The notes under the pieces were generated by a model. The model was not told where the DNA came from, ran no database searches, and was given only the letters and a program-made list of their open reading frames with translations. The translations under genes were made by a program, and so were the position numbers. 35,019 nucleotides of DNA from Actinomycetota bacterium (GTDB lineage Bacteria; Actinomycetota; Actinomycetes; S36-B12; CAIYMF01), in assembly GCA_020161245.1 (NCBI GenBank), contig JAIUOK010000045.1, forward strand, positions 1 through 35,019. Direction: 5' to 3'. This document shows positions 23,319 through 30,172 of this stretch, in pieces (the stretch's first letter is position 1; each line of letters starts with the position of its first letter).

Positions 23319-23433
23319 TTGAATCTGACCGGCCGTCCACCCCGCCGGGTGAGCCGAGCGTGAGGTGTCCCCGGCCCGTGGGACGGGACTGCCGGCGGGC
23401 CGTTCCGCACGCCACGCTCCGCAATCTCTGGAA

Positions 23434-23552
23434 AACGTAAAGGATCACCCCCGGATGGCGGGGGATCGGTTGCCGGAGGACGTTCCGGGCCGTACGGTCT
23501 GAAGCGATCGGACGTCACTGCATCCCCCGTCGGTGACGTCCGATCGCTTTTC
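23434..23552 (+). ncRNA. Candidate small RNA, 6C-like
   Basis: A densely structured, gene-free stretch downstream of DUF5926. From a possible start near 23434 (CAATCT at 23422-23427) it holds CCCCCG-GATGG-CGGGGG at 23448-23464, CCGGA-GGACGT-TCCGG at 23473-23487, and a 16-bp terminator stem with a C5-containing loop at 23503-23548. Two hairpins with C-rich segments in an actinobacterium recall the 6C RNA class, whose loops are C-rich. I cannot confirm that match without a covariance search; it could also be only an elaborate 3' UTR. Confidence 0.45.
23503..23551 (+). terminator. Strong intrinsic terminator, perfect 16-bp stem and T-tract
   Basis: Arms at 23503-23518 and 23533-23548 (AGCGATCGGACGTCAC and its complement) are perfectly complementary around a 14-base loop containing CCCCC. 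TTTT follows (23548-23551). It ends plus-strand transcription from DUF5926 or the candidate RNA. Confidence 0.85.
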
Positions 23553-23651
23553 CCGGCAGGGTCCGCGACGCGGCCCTGCCGTCGTCGTTCCGGGGCCTGC
23601 AGGCCCGGGGCGACGCAGCGTCACGTCGGCCGCGTGGGCTGCGCGCGGCGG

Positions 23652-24281
23652 TCAGCCGTTGACCAGCTCGACGAGCGTGACGGCGGCGAGGACCGCCAGC
23701 AGCGCCCCGGAGATCAGGCGCACGCGCCACAGCGGGATGCGCTTCTGCAGCCACGAGCCGGCGAGAGCGCCGATGCCCGCCACGGTGGCCAGCGCCAGCC
23801 AGCTGCCGAGGAAGACCGACAGCGGCTGGCCGGTGCGGGCGGCCTGGCCGGCCGTGACCAGCTGCGTGAGGTCGCCCCACTCCGCGGTGAAGATCACCGC
23901 GAACGTCGTCCCGAAGGCGGCCAGCCGAGTGCGCTTGCCGGAGGCGCGCGCCGCGATCTCCTCGGCCTCCTCCTGCTCCTCGGCCATCTCCTCCTCGCGG
24001 GCCTTGAGGCCGCCGCGCACGAGGATGACGGCGCCCACGGCGAACAGCGACGCCGTGACTCCAAGGACGAGCTTCTCCGGCAGCAGCGAGAGCAGCTGGC
24101 CGGCAGCGACGGCGATCACCATCTGGATGCCGAAGGCGGCGACGGCGCCGAGCCACACCATCAGGCGCGGGAAGCGGGTGGCGAGCACGAGCGTGGCGAT
24201 GAACGACTTGTCCGGCAGCTCGGCCGGGAAGATCACCGCGAAGGTCGCGACCACCAGCCCGATGTCGACGACCCAGTTCAC
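23652..24281 (-). CDS. TMEM165/GDT1 (UPF0016) family cation transporter
   Basis: A 209-residue membrane protein with six predicted segments in two repeats, each with the family's acidic motif: FPAELPDKSFIATLVLATRF in the first half and FTAEWGDLTQLVTAGQAA in the second. The first motif is ELPDKS where EXGDK(S/T) is usual. A charged linker (KAREEEMAEEQEEAEEI) separates the repeats. Characterised relatives move Mn2+ or Ca2+ in exchange for protons. GTG 24281 has GACAAT 6 nt upstream, although this box lies in the end of the preceding gene. No manganese riboswitch was seen. Confidence 0.9.
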   Translation of the reverse strand: MNWVVDIGLVVATFAVIFPAELPDKSFIATLVLATRFPRLMVWLGAVAAFGIQMVIAVAAGQLLSLLPEKLVLGVTASLFAVGAVILVRGGLKAREEEMAEEQEEAEEIAARASGKRTRLAAFGTTFAVIFTAEWGDLTQLVTAGQAARTGQPLSVFLGSWLALATVAGIGALAGSWLQKRIPLWRVRLISGALLAVLAAVTLVELVNG

Positions 24282-24285
24282 GCCG

Positions 24286-25416
24286 TCATTGTCCCCGCAC
24301 CGGCCGGCCGCTGCCGCCACCGGGGAGTCGGTTCACCTGCCGCAGCGGCTCCATCGCCTGCAGCGGCGGCGTCCGCGGGCCGCTCCAAACCACAGGGACG
24401 GCGTCGATGCGCCGCGCGAGCTCGTACGCGGCCCCCTCGTAGTTGATGCGCCAGCCGCGGAAGTGCGGCCACGCCTCCTCGACATCGCGGGTGAGCGTGT
24501 AGCCGAGCGATTGCAGCCGCAGGACGGCCTCCGCGAACTCCTCGTACGGAAGGGCGATCGGGTCGTCCGGGCTGGGGTCGTCGTCCACGGCGATGCCCTC
24601 TGCCCGCGCGATGTCGCGGATGGTGGTGATGCCCTGCCGCAGCACCACGCGGGCCGGGCCCTGCGGCGCCTGCGGGTTGGTAGCCAGCTGGATCGCCGCC
24701 GAGTCGAGCACCGCGAGGAGGGCGACGAGCCAGTTCCGCTGCGGCTGCGCGGATCTCACGTGGATGAGGACGGGGTAGTTCACGTGGCTCTCGGAGAGAT
24801 CCGCCGCCCAGCGCTCCCAGTCGCGCCACAGCGGCTGCAGCTCGTCGAGGTTGTCGACCATCGCGTGGCGGCCGATGATCTCCGGCCCCCAGCTCGGCTC
24901 GCCGCCCCGCCCCGCGAGCAGGGCGACGTCGACCTCGCGGCGGTTGTACGCGCCGTAGAGGCTGGGCAGGTATCCCACGAGGAGGCCCACGACGATCGGC
25001 CCGGTGGCTGCGGCGATGAAGTCGACGATGGTGAGCTGGCCGCGGTCGGTGGAGGCGAAGCCGAGCGTGAACAGGCTCGATCCTGCCTCGCGGAACGACG
25101 CGGCCCAGTCCAGCGGCGAGAACGAGAACAGCAGGCAGGCGAAGCCGACGAACAGCAGGCCGAGCCAGACCGCGAGGGTGAGGATCAACGAGAGCGGCGC
25201 GGCGTAGGCGAGGACGGCGTCGCGCGCCTCGTAGCTGCCGGTGCGGCGCGCGACCGCGCGGAAGGCGGCCATAGTCGCGCGGAGGACGCCGTACGACAGC
25301 TTGCTGCGCACACCGCGCGGCACCACCAGGGTGCGCAGGATCGACGAGCCGACGGCCAGCACGAGCGTGAGCCCGACCAGGAACCACAGGATCGAGATCG
25401 GCAGGGATGTGGTCAC
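24286..25416 (-). CDS. Ion-channel-like membrane protein with altered pore motif
   Basis: A 376-residue protein with an N-terminal membrane half and a soluble C-terminal half. Membrane segments are at about 8-30, 72-99 and 130-154. Between the last two, FREAGSSLFTLGFASTDRGQ has the shape of a potassium-channel pore helix and filter, with TLGFA (117-121) in place of TVGYG. YLPSLYGAYNRREVDVALLAGRGG follows the last segment. The C-terminal half has a helical domain (NYPVLIHVRSAQPQRNWLVAL) of unknown fold. It may be an ion channel of unusual selectivity or a non-conducting relative. GTG 25416 has GGAGG 6 nt upstream. Its stop is 4 bases from the transporter gene. Confidence 0.7.
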   Translation of the reverse strand: MTTSLPISILWFLVGLTLVLAVGSSILRTLVVPRGVRSKLSYGVLRATMAAFRAVARRTGSYEARDAVLAYAAPLSLILTLAVWLGLLFVGFACLLFSFSPLDWAASFREAGSSLFTLGFASTDRGQLTIVDFIAAATGPIVVGLLVGYLPSLYGAYNRREVDVALLAGRGGEPSWGPEIIGRHAMVDNLDELQPLWRDWERWAADLSESHVNYPVLIHVRSAQPQRNWLVALLAVLDSAAIQLATNPQAPQGPARVVLRQGITTIRDIARAEGIAVDDDPSPDDPIALPYEEFAEAVLRLQSLGYTLTRDVEEAWPHFRGWRINYEGAAYELARRIDAVPVVWSGPRTPPLQAMEPLRQVNRLPGGGSGRPVRGQ

Positions 25417-25834
25417 GCGGGGCCTCCGTCCGACGCAGCCTGGCCGTGCGCCGACACTAGCCGCGGCTCAGGGCCCCTCCCCCCGTCCGCCGCGCCCACT
25501 GGCCGCCGGGACGGGACCCCGACGTCGCCGAGTCGGCCGCACGGCTGCGTCGGGCCGCACCCGCGCTCGGTCCGCGATGTCCGTGCTGGTGCGGTTGCTG
25601 CTGAAGCCGGGCACGAGGTCGCGCGTGCGAGTGCTCAGCGCCGGAGCGCTGCGAGGGGTCCGGCGTCCTCGGTCTCCGGCGTCCTCGGTCTCCGCTGTCC
25701 TCGGTCTCCGGCGTCCCCGTGCCGACCTCGGGCCCGAGGGGGAGCAGGCCGTGCCGTCCCGCCAGCGCACCAGTGGCTCCGGACGGCCGCTGCCCGTGGT
25801 CGGGGGTGCGGCGTCGCGCGACTACCCTGCTGCT
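25417..25834. other. Gap of 418 bases; only a tandem repeat recognised
   Basis: Between divergent genes. No credible coding sequence is seen. It contains the 16-bp tandem repeat at 25659-25720 and, at its right edge, the TACCCT -10 box (25823-25828) of the DUF4446 gene. Confidence 0.5.
25659..25720. repeat. 16-bp tandem repeat, nearly four copies
   Basis: The unit TCCGGCGTCCTCGGTC starts at 25659, 25675, 25691 and 25707. The third copy has a two-base change (GCTG for GGCG) and the fourth is partial and diverged at its end. The array is non-coding, about 115 bp upstream of the DUF4446 start. Slippage would make its copy number variable. Confidence 0.85.
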
Positions 25835-26326
25835 GTGTCCCTCGACCCCGCCGCCCGCGATGTGCTCGTCGTCGTCTCGCTCGCCGTGGGGGTGCTCGGC
25901 CTCCTGATCGGCCTCATCGCGCTGGTGTCGGTACGCCGGATGCGCCGCGACGTCACCCTGCTCGCGGCCGACGGCGACGCCGACTCGTTCCTCGCCGCCG
26001 TCGCGCGCAAGACCGAGGAGGTGCAGGGCCTGCGCCGCGAGGTCGACGACCTGTCCGCACTGCTCGCCCGTACCCGCACCGAGCTCGCGGACGCGCTGCG
26101 CCACGTCAGCGTCGTCCGCTACGACGCCTTCGGCGACATGGGCGGCCGGCTGTCCTTCAGCGCCGCGCTGCTCGACGACGGCGGCGACGGCCTGGTGCTG
26201 ACCTCGATCCACGGCCGCGCCGAGACGCGCTCCTACATCAAGGGCATCAAGTCCGGCGCGAGCGAGGCCTCCCTGTCACCCGAAGAGCTCCAGGCCATCC
26301 AGTTCGCCCTCCGCGGCACCTCCTGA
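25835..26326 (+). CDS. DUF4446 family membrane-anchored protein
   Basis: A 163-residue protein with one N-terminal membrane segment (VLVVVSLAVGVLGLLIGLIALV, about 9-31), a coiled-coil-like stretch (KTEEVQGLRREVDDLSALLARTRTELADAL), and the conserved DUF4446 core: VVRYDAFGDMGGRLSFSAALLDDGGDGLVLTSIHGR, ETRSYIKGIKSGAS and LSPEELQAI. The family is common in Gram-positive bacteria, with no known function; the bulk should be cytoplasmic. GTG 25835 is 6 nt after TACCCT. It converges with the aac(2') cassette. Confidence 0.9.
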   Translation: MSLDPAARDVLVVVSLAVGVLGLLIGLIALVSVRRMRRDVTLLAADGDADSFLAAVARKTEEVQGLRREVDDLSALLARTRTELADALRHVSVVRYDAFGDMGGRLSFSAALLDDGGDGLVLTSIHGRAETRSYIKGIKSGASEASLSPEELQAIQFALRGTS

Positions 26327-26360
26327 CCCAGTCCGCAGCACTCCCACTTCGCGGGACACA

Positions 26361-26427
26361 TGTCACGGTGAAGGTGCCCCCGCTTGCGATAGAAGCAAGA
26401 AAGGCGCCCCAGGCTCTCCACAGGCGG
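26361..26427 (+). repeat. Left inverted repeat of the aac(2') unit
   Basis: Shares a 33-bp identical core (26367-26399, beginning GGTGAAGGTGCCCCCGC) with the complement of 27174-27206, then GCGCCCCAGGCT and TCCACAG blocks with a few single-base differences. It contains a small hairpin CTTGC-GATAGAA-GCAAG. Confidence 0.92.
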
Positions 26428-26496
26428 TGCTGGCGGTCGGCCCTCATCCACAGCTCGACGACAGTCGCGGCATCGCAGAGCCGCCAGGTGTGATCG

Positions 26497-27051
26497 CTAC
26501 CAGTCCTCGCCGTTGCGCTCCTCGCAGGCGATCGCTGCACTGAGGTCGACGTCGGCACTGGGCCCGTGGCGCAGGACGAGCACTCCGCCGTCGTCGCCCT
26601 GGCTGCGGTCCCAGGCGCCCGCGCGGACGACGTACGTCGGGCCGAGCCAGACCGACCAGCCGAGCCGCTCGTAGAAGTGGGCGCTGGCCGTCGAGAGGCC
26701 GCCGAGGTCGTACTCGGCGCGTACGACGTCGCCGAGCGCGGTCATCACCTGTGTGCCGAGCCCCTGGCCGGCGAACGAGGGGTCGGAGCAGACCGCCTCG
26801 ACGAAGCCGGCGCGCCAAGCGAGGGAATCGCCCGGCACCCCGATGTGCAGAGTCCGGGGCACGACCGAGGCATGCGCGACGAAGCGGCCGTCGTGGACGA
26901 GGACCGCATGCACTCCCCCGAGCGCGTGCTCCCAGTCGGTGTCCTCGAAGCCCGGATCGTCGGCGGTCGCGAACGAGGCGTCGACGAGCGCGCGGATCTC
27001 CACGAGCTCGGCGGCGGAGAACTCCTCCGTACGGCGGGTCTGCAGCTGCAT
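26497..27051 (-). CDS. aac(2'): Aminoglycoside 2'-N-acetyltransferase, AAC(2') family
   Basis: A 184-residue GNAT protein that reads like mycobacterial AAC(2') throughout: FEDTDWEHALGGVHAVLVHDG near residues 36-56, WRAGFVEAVCSDPSFAGQGLG with the acetyl-CoA loop, YDLGGLSTASAHFYERLGW, a DDGGVLVL strand and the terminal GEDW. The family acetylates the 2'-amino group of gentamicin/kanamycin-class aminoglycosides; in mycobacteria it is usually intrinsic. The loop is GQGLG, close to the Q/RxxGxG/A consensus. ATG 27051 is 6 nt after CAGGGT, fitting a leaderless start. The gene lies alone between two long inverted repeats. Whether it gives resistance is not known from sequence. Confidence 0.82.
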   Translation of the reverse strand: MQLQTRRTEEFSAAELVEIRALVDASFATADDPGFEDTDWEHALGGVHAVLVHDGRFVAHASVVPRTLHIGVPGDSLAWRAGFVEAVCSDPSFAGQGLGTQVMTALGDVVRAEYDLGGLSTASAHFYERLGWSVWLGPTYVVRAGAWDRSQGDDGGVLVLRHGPSADVDLSAAIACEERNGEDW

Positions 27052-27145
27052 GCGGCGACCCTGCCACGACTGATGCCCGACGTGCCTCTACCGCGCGGCG
27101 CCGACCCGACCGGCCCTACGCGGCACGCACCTGTGGAGCCACGCG

Positions 27146-27212
27146 GCGGCTGTGGACAGCCTGGGGCGCATTGCTTGCTTCTATCGCAAGCGGGGGCACC
27201 TTCACCCGTAAC
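27146..27212 (-). repeat. Right inverted repeat of the aac(2') unit
   Basis: Complement of the left repeat over about 67 bases with a 33-bp identical core at 27174-27206. It ends 8 bases before the stop codon of the copper ATPase gene. Its hairpin (GCTTGC-TTCTATC-GCAAGC region) is one pair longer than the left copy's. Confidence 0.92.
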
Positions 27213-27219
27213 AGGGCGG

Positions 27220-29436
27220 TCAGTGGAAGTGGCGGAGGCGGAGGGAGTTGAGGACGACGGAGACGCTGCTGGCGGCCATGGCGATGCCGGCGACGACGGG
27301 GGTGAGCAGGCCGGCGGCGGCCAGGGGGATCGCGGCGATGTTGTAGCCGAAGGCCCAGGCGAGGTTCTGCTTGATCGTGCGCAGCGTCGCGCGGGAGAGC
27401 CGGACCGAGTCCGACGCCGTGCGCAGGTCGTCGCGAAGCAGCGTGATGTCGGCGGCCTCGATCGCGACGTCCGTGCCCCCGCCCATGGCGATGCCGAGGT
27501 CGGACGCCGCCAGCGCGGCCGCGTCGTTGATGCCGTCGCCGATCACCGCGACGACGCGGCCCTCGGACTGCAGCCGGGCGACGACGGCGACCTTGTCCTC
27601 CGGCCGCGCATCGGCGACCACCTCGCGGATGCCCACCTCCGACGCCACGGCATGGGCCACATCCGCGGCGTCGCCGGTGACCATGACAGGCTCGATCCCC
27701 AAGCGGCGCAACGACTCCACGGCCTCGGCCGTCGTCGGACGCACCTCGTCGGCGATGCCCACCAGGGCACGGAGGACGCCGTCGACCTGCACCGCGACGA
27801 CGGTCACAGCATCGCGCCGCCACCCGCCGACGTCGGTGCTCCAGTGGTGCGACGGCTCGACGCCGGCCCACTCGGGGCGCCCGACCCGGACGTCGTGGCC
27901 GGCCACGCGGCCGACGACGCCGGAGCCGCGGACCGCCTCGTGCGACTCGAGCTCGGGCAGCCGGCCGTGCGCGGCCGCGTACTCGGCGAGCGCCCGTGCC
28001 ACCGGATGGTGGGAGCCCGACTCGAGTGCGCCAGCCAGCAGGATCGCGTCGTCGTCGCCGAGGCGCCGAACGACGGTCATCACGCCGGTCGTGAGGGTGC
28101 CGGTCTTGTCGAGGACGACGGTGTCGACGCGGCGCGTCGACTCGAGCACCTCGGGGCCCCGGACCAGGATCCCGAGCGCGGCGCCGCGGCCGGTGCCGAC
28201 GAGCAGCGCGGTCGGCGTCGCGAGGCCGAGCGCGCACGGGCAGGCGATGACGAGGACGGCGACCGCGGCGGAGAACCCCTGCTGCCAGCCGGTCGTGAGG
28301 CCCCACCCGAGCAGGGTGAGCAGCGCGATCACGAGCACGACCGGCACGAACACCGCCGACACCCGGTCGGCGAGCCGCTGCACCGGTGCCTTGCCGCTCT
28401 GCGCGGCGGTCACCAGCGCGGTGATGCGGGCCAGGGCGGTGTCGGCGCCGACGCGCGTGGCCTCGACGACGAGCAGGCCGTCCTGCACGACCGTGCCGCC
28501 CGACACCTCGTCGCCCGGCCCGACCTCGAGCGGCACCGACTCGCCCGTGAGCATCGACGCGTCGACTGCCGACTCCCCCTCGACGACGACGCCGTCGGTC
28601 GCGATCCGCTCTCCCGGCCGGACGACGACGAGGTCGCCGACCCGGACGTGGGCCGCAGGCACCTCCTCGTCGCTCCCCTTGCGGCGCACCCACGCAGTCG
28701 TCGGGGCGAGGTCGAGCAGGGAGCGCAGCGCCTCCCCGGAGCGCCGCTTGGCGCGGTGCTCGAGCCACCGGCCGAGCAGCAGGAACGTGGTGACGACGGC
28801 GGCCGACTCGAAGTAGATGTCGGGATGCACGCCGGCCGTGTCGGCCTTCGGCAGCCACGACATCTGCATGGTCATGCCGAGCTCGCCGGCGGGGGTGAAC
28901 AGGATCGCGATGGTCGACCAGGAGTACGCGGCCAGCGTCCCGATCGACACGAGCGTGTCCATGGTGGTGGTGCCGTGCCGGGCGTTGACCCACGCGGCCC
29001 GGTGGAACGGGGTGCCTCCCCACAGCACGACGACCGTGGTGAGGAAGAACGACATCCACTGCCAGCCGACGAACTGCAGCGGCATCACCATCGCCGTGAG
29101 CAGAACCGGAACCGTGAGGACGGCGCTGACCTTCCAGCGCCGTCCGTAGTCGGCGATGAGGTCGTCCTCCCCACCGGCGTCGGGCTCCGCGACGCCGTAG
29201 CCGGTCTGCTCGACCACCCCGACGAGATCCTCGTAGCTGACCGACTCCGGCACGACCACGTGCGCGGTCTCGGTGGCGTAGTTGACCGACGCCGAGACCC
29301 CGGGCACGCGGTTGAGCTTCTTCTCGATCCGCGCAGCGCACGAGGCGCACGTCATGCCGGTGAGCCTGAGGTCGAGCACCGAGGTGGCGTCCCCCGTGCC
29401 GAGGCTGGTGCCCGGGCGTGCGTCGGGGGTCGTCAT
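27220..29436 (-). CDS. copA: Copper-exporting P1B-type ATPase
   Basis: A 738-residue heavy-metal ATPase. One N-terminal HMA domain has GMTCASCAARIEKKL (Cys30, Cys33). The actuator TGES motif, the membrane metal site ACPCALGLATPTALL, the phosphorylation site DKTGTLTTG, SGSHHPVARAL and GDGINDAAALAASDLGIAMGGGTD follow in order. Near the C-terminus YNIAAIPLAA and MAASSVSVVLNSLRL supply the Tyr-Asn and Met-Ser ligands that mark Cu(I) transporters. It pumps copper out of the cytoplasm. ATG 29436 has AAGGAG 8 nt upstream. It is the last gene of csoR-copZ-copA, 47 bases after copZ. Confidence 0.95.
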   Translation of the reverse strand: MTTPDARPGTSLGTGDATSVLDLRLTGMTCASCAARIEKKLNRVPGVSASVNYATETAHVVVPESVSYEDLVGVVEQTGYGVAEPDAGGEDDLIADYGRRWKVSAVLTVPVLLTAMVMPLQFVGWQWMSFFLTTVVVLWGGTPFHRAAWVNARHGTTTMDTLVSIGTLAAYSWSTIAILFTPAGELGMTMQMSWLPKADTAGVHPDIYFESAAVVTTFLLLGRWLEHRAKRRSGEALRSLLDLAPTTAWVRRKGSDEEVPAAHVRVGDLVVVRPGERIATDGVVVEGESAVDASMLTGESVPLEVGPGDEVSGGTVVQDGLLVVEATRVGADTALARITALVTAAQSGKAPVQRLADRVSAVFVPVVLVIALLTLLGWGLTTGWQQGFSAAVAVLVIACPCALGLATPTALLVGTGRGAALGILVRGPEVLESTRRVDTVVLDKTGTLTTGVMTVVRRLGDDDAILLAGALESGSHHPVARALAEYAAAHGRLPELESHEAVRGSGVVGRVAGHDVRVGRPEWAGVEPSHHWSTDVGGWRRDAVTVVAVQVDGVLRALVGIADEVRPTTAEAVESLRRLGIEPVMVTGDAADVAHAVASEVGIREVVADARPEDKVAVVARLQSEGRVVAVIGDGINDAAALAASDLGIAMGGGTDVAIEAADITLLRDDLRTASDSVRLSRATLRTIKQNLAWAFGYNIAAIPLAAAGLLTPVVAGIAMAASSVSVVLNSLRLRHFH

Positions 29437-29483
29437 GTGCGGAACTCCTTGCGGCTGAGGGTTTGTCGGGTGAGGAGGATCGA

Positions 29484-29693
29484 TCAGGCGGTGACGAGCG
29501 TGTAGCCAGCCTCGTCGACGGCGGCCGTCATGGCCTCGACCGACGGGTCGGCGTCGGCCGTCACGGTGACGGCGCCGGACTCGAGGTCGACGACGACGCC
29601 GGTGACGCCGGCGATCTCGGAGACCTCCTCGGTGACGGCCTTGACGCAGTGCTGGCAGGTCATGCCGGAGACGGTCCAGACAGTGGTGCTCAC
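29484..29693 (-). CDS. copZ: Copper chaperone CopZ (HMA domain)
   Basis: A 69-residue single HMA domain with the metal site SGMTCQHCVKAVTEEV (Cys13, Cys16) and the usual beta-alpha-beta-beta-alpha-beta order ending EAMTAAVDEAGYTLV. It binds Cu(I) and hands it to CopA. GTG 29693 has GAGGAG about 6 nt upstream. It lies between csoR and copA on the same strand with short gaps, so all three should be one transcript. Confidence 0.93.
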   Translation of the reverse strand: MSTTVWTVSGMTCQHCVKAVTEEVSEIAGVTGVVVDLESGAVTVTADADPSVEAMTAAVDEAGYTLVTA

Positions 29694-29739
29694 AGTGCTC
29701 TCCTCGTGCGGTGGTTATGGCGGGTGGTCGGTGCTGCCC

Positions 29740-30030
29740 TCAGGAGCGGACGAGACGCGCGATGGCGGCGCTGGCCTCGGCGATCTTGGCGTCGGCCTCG
29801 GCCCCGCCCTGGACGGCGGCGTCGCGCACGCAGTGGTCGAGGTGGTCCTCGAGCAGGAGCAGGGCGACGTTCTCGAGCGCCCGGGTGGCTGCGGACACCT
29901 GCGTGAGGACGTCGATGCAGTAGGTGTCCTCGTCGACCATCCGGTGCAGGCCGCGCACCTGGCCCTCGATGCGCTTGAGCCGCGCGAGGATCGCGTCCTT
30001 GTCGCCGGCGTACCCGTGCTGGTGCTCCAT
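29740..30030 (-). CDS. csoR: Copper-sensing repressor CsoR
   Basis: A 96-residue all-helical repressor with the CsoR copper ligands Cys38 (EDTYCIDV), His63 and Cys67 (EDHLDHCVRD). ARLKRIEGQVRGLHRMV is the DNA-binding helix pair of the family. Apo-CsoR represses and Cu(I) releases it. ATG 30030 is chosen over the in-frame ATG 30036, because AGGAGG sits 7 nt before the former and only 1 nt before the latter. That ribosome-binding site is inside an operator-like box, so repression may also touch translation initiation. Confidence 0.93.
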   Translation of the reverse strand: MEHQHGYAGDKDAILARLKRIEGQVRGLHRMVDEDTYCIDVLTQVSAATRALENVALLLLEDHLDHCVRDAAVQGGAEADAKIAEASAAIARLVRS

Positions 30031-30034
30031 GGTC

Positions 30035-30051
30035 ATACCTCCTGGGGGTAT
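30035..30051 (-). promoter_or_regulatory. CsoR operator box 1, overlapping the csoR ribosome-binding site
   Basis: ATACCTCCTGGGGGTAT matches the G-tract pseudo-palindrome bound by CsoR (TACCCCC-x-GGGGGTA type). It covers the AGGAGGT of csoR on the minus strand. Box 2 is its inverted copy. Confidence 0.75.
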
Positions 30052-30060
30052 GGAACGAGG

Positions 30061-30077
30061 GTACCCCCAGGAGGTAT
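30061..30077 (+). promoter_or_regulatory. CsoR operator box 2
   Basis: GTACCCCCAGGAGGTAT is box 1 in reverse orientation (16 of 17 bases), 26 bp away centre to centre. The pair could bind two CsoR tetramers and cover the csoR promoter, which must lie in or next to this stretch. Confidence 0.75.
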
Positions 30078-30116
30078 TCCGATGAAGGCCGGCGAACGTG
30101 CCGTACGTCACGGACG

Positions 30117-30154
30117 ACGAAGGCCCGGACGTCCGAGGACGTCCGGGCCTTCGT
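30117..30154 (-). terminator. Terminator of the NlpC/P60 gene
   Basis: A perfect 17-bp stem (ACGAAGGCCCGGACGTC and its complement) around CGAG, 19 bases past the NlpC stop. There is no clear T-tract on the minus strand, as is common in GC-rich actinobacteria. It would also insulate the csoR promoter. Confidence 0.75.
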
Positions 30155-30172
30155 GCCGCTGGTGGGCGGGGG

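Larger units (their letters stand above)
26361..27212. mobile_element. Inverted-repeat-bounded cassette carrying aac(2')
   Basis: An 852-bp unit with about 67-bp inverted repeats at both ends and a single gene between. No transposase is present, so movement would need one in trans (MITE-like). No target-site duplication could be recognised at the outer edges. The alternative is two copies of a dispersed palindromic element that happen to flank the gene. Confidence 0.5.

Noticed and set aside
23652..24320. Manganese (yybP-ykoY) riboswitch for the GDT1-family transporter
   Set aside because: There is no leader; the gene starts 4 bases after the upstream gene and has a leaderless-type -10 box.
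26411..27160. TCCACA motifs in and near the inverted repeats as DnaA boxes or an origin
   Set aside because: They lack the TTG/TTA prefix, are few and belong to the repeat sequence; no dnaA or AT-rich region is nearby.
26566..29505. 979-codon plus-strand open frame
   Set aside because: It is the complement of the aac(2') and copA genes and has no domain of its own.
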